A stretch of 64,000 bases of DNA, taken from positions 62,001 to 126,000 of the forward strand of contig NZ_BBOM01000013.1 in the NCBI RefSeq assembly GCF_000974485.1, read 5' to 3'. This document shows, one piece after another, positions 58,403-64,000 of the stretch (position 1 is the first letter of the stretch; the number at the start of each line of letters is the position of its first letter). The translations under genes and the position numbers were made by a program. The notes beneath the pieces were generated by a model that worked only from the letters and a program-made list of their open reading frames with translations, did not search any database and was not told where the DNA came from. The DNA comes from Streptomyces sp. NBRC 109706. GTDB lineage: Bacteria > Actinomycetota > Actinomycetes > Streptomycetales > Streptomycetaceae.

Positions 58403-61400
58403 CTGGCCGTCTCCAACTCGGCGGCGCGGTCGGGGTCTTCGAGGAGCGCGGCCAGCTCGAAGCGGCGCGGCCACTGGCCGGTGGCCCAGGCGAGGCCGGC
58501 GGCCAGACCCTCGAACGTGGCCGCGTGCAGGGCCCCTTCGGCGGTGAGCCGCCAGTCGACCTCGCGGCCCTCGATGACCAGGCCGTCCTCGTGCTCCAGA
58601 TATTCGGCCGGGGTGTCCTCGCCCAGCAACTCCCGTGCGGCGGCCGGCACTTCGCGGCGCTGCCCGTCGTCGGGCGGGGTGGCCGGGATGGCGGCGCTGA
58701 GCAGTCGGACGTCCAGCACCGCGGCCAACTCCCTGGCCAGCTCCGGCGGTACGGGCAGCAGCGGGCGGCTGTCGGCCAGCGGCAGCAGATCGGGCGCGTC
58801 GGCGACCAGCGCCTCGCCGGCCTCCACCACCCGCGCCTCGCCGTCCACCACCGCGCGCAGCCGGTCGGGGAGGGTGACCTCCTCCGGATCCAGCTCCGCC
58901 AACAGGCCGTAGAGACCGTGGAGTTGGCCGGGAGAGACCTCACGTTCCGGATCGCCGAGGCGGGCCAGCAGCTCGGCGGCGCCGCCCGGTTCCGCCAACA
59001 GGGCGGCCGCCGTGGTGCGCACGCCGAGGGCGCGCAGCACCTCCTCGTCGGCGTCGGCGGTGTCGGCGTCCTCGTAGAGGCCGTCCAGCAGGGGGTCGCC
59101 GGCCGTGGAACGGAGCCCGGCCGGACGTCGACCGTCCAGCACGGGGGCGCCGCGCAGCCACCAGGCGGTATAGGAACGGCCGCGTTCCACCGTGCCGTCC
59201 GGCATCCGCACCCGTACCCGGGTGGTCAGCGCCTCGCGCAGCGGGGAGCGGCCCAGCAGCTCAAGGACGCGCGGCCAGCTCGCGTCGTCGACCAGCTCCA
59301 GGTCCCGCACGGCCAGCACCTCGGCGGCCACCGGCGGCAGCGCGGCGTCGGGCAGCGCGTCCAGCAGGTCCTCGCACCAGACGTCGACCGAATCCAGCAG
59401 GCCGACGTCGTCCGGCTCGGCGAACGCCCCCTCGCGCGGCTCCAGTTCGTCCGGATCGAGCACCACATCGTTGGCCCGCACCAGCACGAAGTCGGCCTGC
59501 ACCCCCACCGCCGTGAGGGTGCGCTCACCCCACTCCTCGGCCAACTCGCGGTCGCAGGCGGCGAGTTCGTGCTCCCTGATGACCTGCTGGAACACGCTGC
59601 CGGGGAAGACCAGCTCGCCGGCCGGGGTGAGTTCGCCGGTGTCGTCCGGCAGGGCGAGGGCGGCCAGCCAGGGCTCGTCGCCGGGACCGAGGTCGGCGGC
59701 CCTGACCAGGGTCAGCACGGTGGCGGCCAACTCGGCGGCCGGCACGGCGTCCTCGTCCCATACGTCCAGATCGCCGGACGCGGCGACGGCGGTCCGCACC
59801 TGGTGGGTGTCCAGCACCGCGCGGGGTGTGGCCGGCTGGGCGCCGAGCCGTTCCAGCAGCGGGTGGGCCGCCTCCGGATGCGCCACCTTCAGGCCGAGGC
59901 GCCCCAGCTCGGCCGGCTCGGTGCCGGGCGTGGGCAGCAGCACCCGGGACGGCCCTATGGTGGTGCGGCCGTCGGCCAGCGGCACCGGCAGTCCGGTGAG
60001 CAGCTCGGGGTCGACGCCGGCCAGCGACTCGTAGAGCCGCCACCACCAGCCCGGGGGGCGTTCCACGCCGGCGAGACGTTCCACGATCTCGCCCAGCGAG
60101 ACCCGGTCGACCTCCAACACCCGCAGTTCGGCGCGGCGTTCGAGGCCGGCCGGCAGCAGTCCGGGGAACAGCTCGGCGAGCACGGCGACCGTGTCGGCGC
60201 CGGCCCGTTCCACCAACTCGGCCTCGGTGGGCCGCAACGCGACCGGCGGCTCGCTCTCCGCCGGCTCCTCCCCCGCGCCGACGGCCAGCGGCTCCGCCGG
60301 CTCCGGCGGCTCGGGCGCCGTGACATCGACGGCCGCCCTCGGCAGGAACGCCGTCATGGGCAGCAGCTCAAGCACCAACTGGCGCAGCCGGCCGTCCAGT
60401 TCACCCCGGCCCAGCGGGCCAGGCACCAGATCGAGGATCTCCGGGGTGACGGGCCGCCAGTCCGCGAGCAGCGCGGCATAGGCCTCGGCGGCGCGGGCCA
60501 GCAGAAAGTCGGTGAGCGGGCCCGGCGCGACATGGCGCCTGGTGGGCTCCAACGGGAAGCTGCCGATGAGCAGCGCCGGCAGCCCCAGCGTGTCGTCGGT
60601 GGGCGTCGGCGCGTGCAGCACCGGCGCGCTCGCCGGCGGGCTGGGGGCGCCCTCGGCGTCCACCGGGACGGCCCAGCTGATCGACCAGTGCCGCCGCTCC
60701 CGCTCCTCCAACGGCCGGTCGGCCAGCAGCGTCTCGTCCGCCTCGCCCTCCAGCGCGGAGATCCGCCAGCGCGTCGACCGGACGGCGCTGCCGGCCGGCC
60801 CCGGCTCCTCGGTGATCTGCGTATAGGGGCCGAACTGGCGGCGGGTCAGGGCCCGCAGGCCGCGCGGGGTGTCCAGCACCACCTCGGTGAGCGCGGGCAG
60901 CGCCAGCAGCAGACTGTCGTCCACCGCGTCCAACAGGCGGTTGGCCAGATCCTCGGCCGCCGCGTCGCGCAGCGGCAGCCGCAGCACCGTGTCATAGCCC
61001 TCGGGCACCTCGACCCCGACCGACGGCAGCGGCAGCCGCAGCAGCGGGACGGCGTGCCGTTCGTCGGCCCTGCGGTCCAACTCGGCCAGCAGCTCGGGGG
61101 CGTCGGCGGCGGCGGCGCGGGCCAGCTCCGTCGACTCGGCCAGCGACCAGCGGACCCCGCCGGCCGCGCCCGCGATCTCGGGCCGGTCGCTCACGGCGAG
61201 GACGGCGGCGAACCCGACTCCGAACCTGCCGACGCCCGAGGCGTTGCCGGAACCGCCGCGTTTGGCCGAGGCGCGCAGCGTCGACAGCGACTCCACGCCG
61301 GCCGCGTCCAGCGGCGCCCCGGTGTTGGCCGCCGACAGCACCCCGTCCCGCAGGGTGAGCCGCAGCCGTCCTGGCTCGCCGGCGCGCTGCGCGGCGTCGC

Positions 61401-61593
61401 CGGCGTTCTGCGCCAGCTCCACGACCAGTCGGTCGCGGTAGCCGCCCCTGGCCAGGTCCTCCTCGGCGTTGGCGTCCTCCCGGAACCTGGCCGGGGAGTC
61501 CCGCCAGGCCCGCAGCACGCGCTGTCGCAGCCGCTCGGTGTGGAACGGATCGGCGAGGCCGGGGAACGGATCATCCGCGTGGTCGATGGTCAC
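58390..61593 (-). CDS. Sacsin-type GHKL ATPase-domain protein, 1067 residues
   Basis: Start GTG 61593. The N-terminal Bergerat-type ATPase domain covers about residues 20-250 (VVELAQNAGDAAQRAGE as N box, VGRFGVGFAAVLAVSD as ATP lid) and matches the sacsin N-terminal ATPase-like domain seen in many Streptomyces. The rest is rich in Leu/Ala/Pro/Glu with no recognised catalytic domain. No nuclease or HEPN domain is visible, so no defence function can be claimed, although related ATPases occur in anti-phage systems. It is coupled to the GH114 lipoprotein by a 13-bp overlap, which may be only a compaction effect. Confidence 0.82.
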   Translation of the reverse strand: MTIDHADDPFPGLADPFHTERLRQRVLRAWRDSPARFREDANAEEDLARGGYRDRLVVELAQNAGDAAQRAGEPGRLRLTLRDGVLSAANTGAPLDAAGVESLSTLRASAKRGGSGNASGVGRFGVGFAAVLAVSDRPEIAGAAGGVRWSLAESTELARAAAADAPELLAELDRRADERHAVPLLRLPLPSVGVEVPEGYDTVLRLPLRDAAAEDLANRLLDAVDDSLLLALPALTEVVLDTPRGLRALTRRQFGPYTQITEEPGPAGSAVRSTRWRISALEGEADETLLADRPLEERERRHWSISWAVPVDAEGAPSPPASAPVLHAPTPTDDTLGLPALLIGSFPLEPTRRHVAPGPLTDFLLARAAEAYAALLADWRPVTPEILDLVPGPLGRGELDGRLRQLVLELLPMTAFLPRAAVDVTAPEPPEPAEPLAVGAGEEPAESEPPVALRPTEAELVERAGADTVAVLAELFPGLLPAGLERRAELRVLEVDRVSLGEIVERLAGVERPPGWWWRLYESLAGVDPELLTGLPVPLADGRTTIGPSRVLLPTPGTEPAELGRLGLKVAHPEAAHPLLERLGAQPATPRAVLDTHQVRTAVAASGDLDVWDEDAVPAAELAATVLTLVRAADLGPGDEPWLAALALPDDTGELTPAGELVFPGSVFQQVIREHELAACDRELAEEWGERTLTAVGVQADFVLVRANDVVLDPDELEPREGAFAEPDDVGLLDSVDVWCEDLLDALPDAALPPVAAEVLAVRDLELVDDASWPRVLELLGRSPLREALTTRVRVRMPDGTVERGRSYTAWWLRGAPVLDGRRPAGLRSTAGDPLLDGLYEDADTADADEEVLRALGVRTTAAALLAEPGGAAELLARLGDPEREVSPGQLHGLYGLLAELDPEEVTLPDRLRAVVDGEARVVEAGEALVADAPDLLPLADSRPLLPVPPELARELAAVLDVRLLSAAIPATPPDDGQRREVPAAARELLGEDTPAEYLEHEDGLVIEGREVDWRLTAEGALHAATFEGLAAGLAWATGQWPRRFELAALLEDPDRAAELETARWFD

Positions 61594-61799
61594 GCCCCGA
61601 CACTATCGCCGTCCGGCGGCCCGACCGCCCCCGGTCGCTCGTTTGTTCGGCTCGACACGGAGGGGGGTGCCGCGAAGTGCCACGTTCGACGCTCGATGAC
61701 CGACATATCCTTTCTGCTCCTCGCGGGCGGCGCGGTGGGCCGGCGGTCGTCAACCGGCCGAGGCCCCGGCGCCCGCGCCGGCCGGGGGTGCGGCAGAGG

Positions 61800-62690
61800 T
61801 CAGGGGAGGGACGTGTGGTGGGGGAGGCTGGGGAGGGCGCCGGGGTGGGTGGTGGTGAGGGCTGCGGCGTGGGTGGCGCGTTCGGCGGCGGCGAGGAGGG
61901 GGCGGCCGGCGAGCAGCGCGTCCAGCAGCGCGGCGCAGAACGAGTCGCCCGCCGCCGTGGTGTCGCGGGCGACGACCGGGCGGGCCGGCAGCCGGTGGCT
62001 GTGGCCCGCCTCGTGGACCAGGCAGCCGTCCGCTCCCAGGGTGACGACCAGCCGGGGCACCCGGAGGCGGCGGACCCCCTCCGTGAGGTCGGTGGTGCCG
62101 GTGAGGGTGGCCAGTTCGAACCGGTTGGGCACCAGCAGGTCGACCCGGTCCAGCAGGGTGGGCGGCAGCGGCAGCGCCGGGGCCGGGTTGAGGGCGAACA
62201 GGCCGCGCGTCGCCGCGGCCGCCGCCTCGACGGCGGCGAGCGGGATCTCCAGTTGGCACAGCACCGCGCGGGCCGCCGCCAGCGCGGGCGCCGCCGCCGC
62301 GACCGCAGCCGGGGTGACGGCGGCGTTGGCGCCAGGCGCCACCACGATGGTGGAGTCGGCGCCGCTGTCCCGCAGCACCACGGCAAGTCCGGTGGGCCCC
62401 GCGACCCGCGCCAGCCAGGCGGTGTCCACGCCCTCCGCACGGAGCGCGGCCAGCGCGGACGCCCCCTCCGCGTCCTCGCCGACCGCGCCCAACAGGCCGA
62501 CCGACCGGCCCAGTCGGGCCAGCGCCACGGCCTGGTTGGCGCCCTTGCCGCCGGGGCCGCGTTCGACGGCGCCGCCCAGCACCGTCTCGCCGCGCACCGG
62601 TGGGCGGTCCACATCGACGGTGAGGTCGCCGTTGACGCTGCCGACGACCAGCACGTCGGGCGCCACGTCCGGTACCGCGCGGACCGTCAT
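61800..62690 (-). CDS. rbsK: Ribokinase
   Basis: 296 residues from ATG 62690, overlapping the nucleoside hydrolase stop as ATGA. PfkB family: N-terminal GSVNGDLTVDVDRPP, GGKGANQAVALARLG, C-terminal DTTAAGDSFCAALL containing the catalytic Asp (anion hole AAGD). It phosphorylates ribose released by the partner hydrolase, giving ribose-5-phosphate. Confidence 0.92.
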   Translation of the reverse strand: MTVRAVPDVAPDVLVVGSVNGDLTVDVDRPPVRGETVLGGAVERGPGGKGANQAVALARLGRSVGLLGAVGEDAEGASALAALRAEGVDTAWLARVAGPTGLAVVLRDSGADSTIVVAPGANAAVTPAAVAAAAPALAAARAVLCQLEIPLAAVEAAAAATRGLFALNPAPALPLPPTLLDRVDLLVPNRFELATLTGTTDLTEGVRRLRVPRLVVTLGADGCLVHEAGHSHRLPARPVVARDTTAAGDSFCAALLDALLAGRPLLAAAERATHAAALTTTHPGALPSLPHHTSLP

Positions 62691-63631
62691 GGCAGGGCCC
62701 TTCCGAGCCGGTCGACGGCGGCGATCACCCGGTCCCAGAACGCCTCGCGTTCCAGGGTCATGGCGACCTTGGCGTTGGGTTCGAGCCCCAGATAGCCGTG
62801 CAGGTCGACGACGGTGGCGCCCCGGGTGTGGGTGCCGGTCAGTTCGATCGCGACATGGGCGTCGACACAGCGCACCAGCGCCGGGTCGATGACCCGGGCG
62901 ACGGCGACGGGGTCGTGCAGCGGGGGCGCGGCGAAGCCCCAGAGGCGTTGGTAGGTGGAGCCGAAGAAGGTCATCAGCTCGGCGCAGAGCGGCCCCAGCG
63001 GTCCTTCGAGCGCCCGCAGCCGCTCGACCACATCGGGGGTGACCAGGGCCTGGTGGGTGATGTTCAGCCCGCACATGGTGACCGGGACGCCGCTGGCGAA
63101 GACGATCCGCGCGGCCTCCGGGTCGACGAAGATGTTGGCCTCGGCGTAGGGGGTGACGTTGCCCCGGTCGGCGGAGCCGCCCATCAGCACGATCTCCCTG
63201 ATGCGCGGGGCCACTTCGGGGTGTCGGGTGAGCAGCAGCGCGATATTGGTGAGCGGTCCGGTGGGGATCAGCGTGACCGGCTCGGGGTGGCCGGTGAGGA
63301 CCCGGTGCAGCAGGTCGACGGCGTGCTCGTCGAGCAGTCCGACGGTCGGCTCGCCGAACGCGGGCCCGTCCAGGCCCGATTCGCCGTGCACATCGTCCGC
63401 GATGCGCAGCGGCTGGGTGAGCGGGGCGCCGCAGCCGGCGGCGATCGGCACGCCGGTGATGCCGGCGACGGTGCAGACGCGGCGCGCGTTGAGCGTGGTC
63501 TTGGCCACCGTCTGGTTGCCGGCGACGGTGGTGATCGCCAGCAGTTCGACGGCGGGATCGCCGGCGGCCAGCATCAGCGCGATGGCGTCGTCATGGCCGG
63601 GGTCGCAGTCGATGATGACGGGGGTGGGCAC
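62687..63631 (-). CDS. Inosine-uridine preferring nucleoside hydrolase family protein
   Basis: 314 residues from GTG 63631 (GCAGGAGCC upstream). Ca2+-binding IIDCDPGHDDAIAL near the N-terminus, PTGPLTNIALLL, EIVLMGGSADRGNVTPYAEANIFVDPEAA, and HDPVAVA near the C-terminus. It hydrolyses the N-glycosidic bond of nucleosides to base plus ribose. With ribokinase it forms a nucleoside salvage operon. Confidence 0.93.
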   Translation of the reverse strand: MPTPVIIDCDPGHDDAIALMLAAGDPAVELLAITTVAGNQTVAKTTLNARRVCTVAGITGVPIAAGCGAPLTQPLRIADDVHGESGLDGPAFGEPTVGLLDEHAVDLLHRVLTGHPEPVTLIPTGPLTNIALLLTRHPEVAPRIREIVLMGGSADRGNVTPYAEANIFVDPEAARIVFASGVPVTMCGLNITHQALVTPDVVERLRALEGPLGPLCAELMTFFGSTYQRLWGFAAPPLHDPVAVARVIDPALVRCVDAHVAIELTGTHTRGATVVDLHGYLGLEPNAKVAMTLEREAFWDRVIAAVDRLGRALP

Positions 63632-63733
63632 GGGCGGCTCCTGCTCTCTTCCGGCCCGGCGGCTGGGCACCGGGCCAACACACTTCTACTGACGGTGAGT
63701 TGACGTATCCCCTGGCGGGTCCTGACGGGCCGT

Positions 63734-64000
63734 CAGTCGCGGCCGGCGAGCCAGCGGCAGATGTTGCCGAAGAGCACCGGGTAGCCGGGCCAGTCGAGGA
63801 ACTCCTGGGGGCACCAGTGCGGCGCGATGTCGGAGGCCCAGGCCAGGGTGCGGCCCGCGCCCTCGGTGCGGACGGCGAGCAACGGGTCCCCGTCCACCTG
63901 GGCCAGCAGGGTGGCGTCCGGGCTGAGGCCGAACCGGTTGTAGCCCAGCAGCGCCGGCCAGTCGCCGGGGACACCGGCCAGGACGGGGTGGCCGGTGGCC
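63734..64000 (-). CDS. Glutamine amidotransferase-like protein (partial, C-terminus only)
   Basis: The last 88 or so residues on the minus strand, with stop TGA at 63734-63736; the start is beyond the right edge. The visible tail reads ATGHPVLAGVPGDWP, LLGYNRFG, DPLLAVRTEGAGRTLAWASD, IAPHWCPQEFLDWPGY and NICRWLAG, resembling the GATase1-like family (COG5426-type). The catalytic region is not visible. Confidence 0.7.

Noticed and set aside
58390..61593. Sacsin-type ATPase as part of an anti-phage system
   Set aside because: No nuclease, HEPN or other effector gene nearby and no recognised effector domain; the genomic context is ordinary.
58525..62892. Very long open frame (1455 codons) on the plus strand
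   Set aside because: Antisense shadow of the sacsin-type ATPase and ribokinase genes; its composition (Arg/Gln/Gly-rich, no motifs) is typical of such shadows.
1..64000. CRISPR arrays, tRNA/rRNA genes, transposases, integrases, attachment sites
   Set aside because: Looked for regular repeat-spacer patterns, clover-leaf ends, DDE motifs and direct repeats flanking the accessory block; none recognised by eye. A tRNAscan or dot-plot search would be decisive.

Overview
The window looks like a chromosomal piece of a Streptomyces or a very close relative. The DNA is strongly G+C rich with GTG and TTG starts and many ATGA/GTGA overlaps. It carries families typical of that genus: an NsdA-like TPR regulator, a DmdR1-type iron repressor beside a UPF0309 SIS gene, an SCO4402-family protein, a complete conservon (cvnABCD) followed by two P450s, XRE-DUF5753/DUF397 regulator pairs, and TTA leucine codons confined to one accessory cassette. 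No rRNA, tRNA, CRISPR array, insertion sequence or integrase was recognised.

Layout. 1-10.4 kb: Ser/Thr kinase (cut by the left edge), TetR regulator and flavin monooxygenase, an anti-sigma ATPase and an anti-anti-sigma STAS protein, a sigma factor with its zinc-finger partner, purU, an SCO4402-family gene and a proline-rich membrane protein. 10.4-14.8 kb: NsdA-like regulator and a two-gene ABC exporter. 14.8-20.4 kb: three tandem paralogous lipoproteins (one frameshifted), an alpha/beta hydrolase lacking its catalytic serine, then dmdR1 divergent from a SIS gene with a near-perfect DasR site between them. 20.4-26.1 kb: an 850-bp repeat-rich gene-free block, a PAS/GAF protein, an orphan short transcription unit (12-codon ORF plus strong terminator), pdxH, a citrate synthase-like gene and a PhzF-like gene. 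26.1-32.4 kb: sodium:solute symporter with glucarate dehydratase, and a large FAD/Fe-S dehydrogenase. 32.5-39.3 kb: conservon with a CYP157-like and a CYP154-like P450, then serC. 39.3-49.6 kb: DrrAB-like exporter with divergent TetR, a secreted propeller protein, two tandem leaderless membrane proteins, aldo/keto reductase, a 28-residue membrane protein, RNA 2',3'-cyclic phosphodiesterase, GNAT, and an MFS/MarR pair.

50.1-57.0 kb is the accessory region and the best candidate for an undescribed system. An XRE-DUF5753/DUF397 regulator pair is followed on the same strand, with gaps of 44 bp or less or with overlaps, by six genes: an APH-fold kinase-like protein, a GT-B glycosyltransferase, a complete second tryptophanyl-tRNA synthetase, a TrpD-like phosphoribosyltransferase homologue, a second class I synthetase-like protein with KMSKS but without HIGH histidines, and a short-chain dehydrogenase-like protein. 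The block is visibly less G+C rich than its surroundings and five of the six genes carry TTA codons, pointing to developmental (bldA) control and to specialised metabolism. Its product is not known to me.

57.0-64.0 kb returns to ordinary high-G+C DNA: RDD membrane protein, a GH114 lipoprotein overlapping a sacsin-type ATPase, a ribokinase/nucleoside hydrolase pair, and the end of a glutamine amidotransferase-like gene cut by the right edge.
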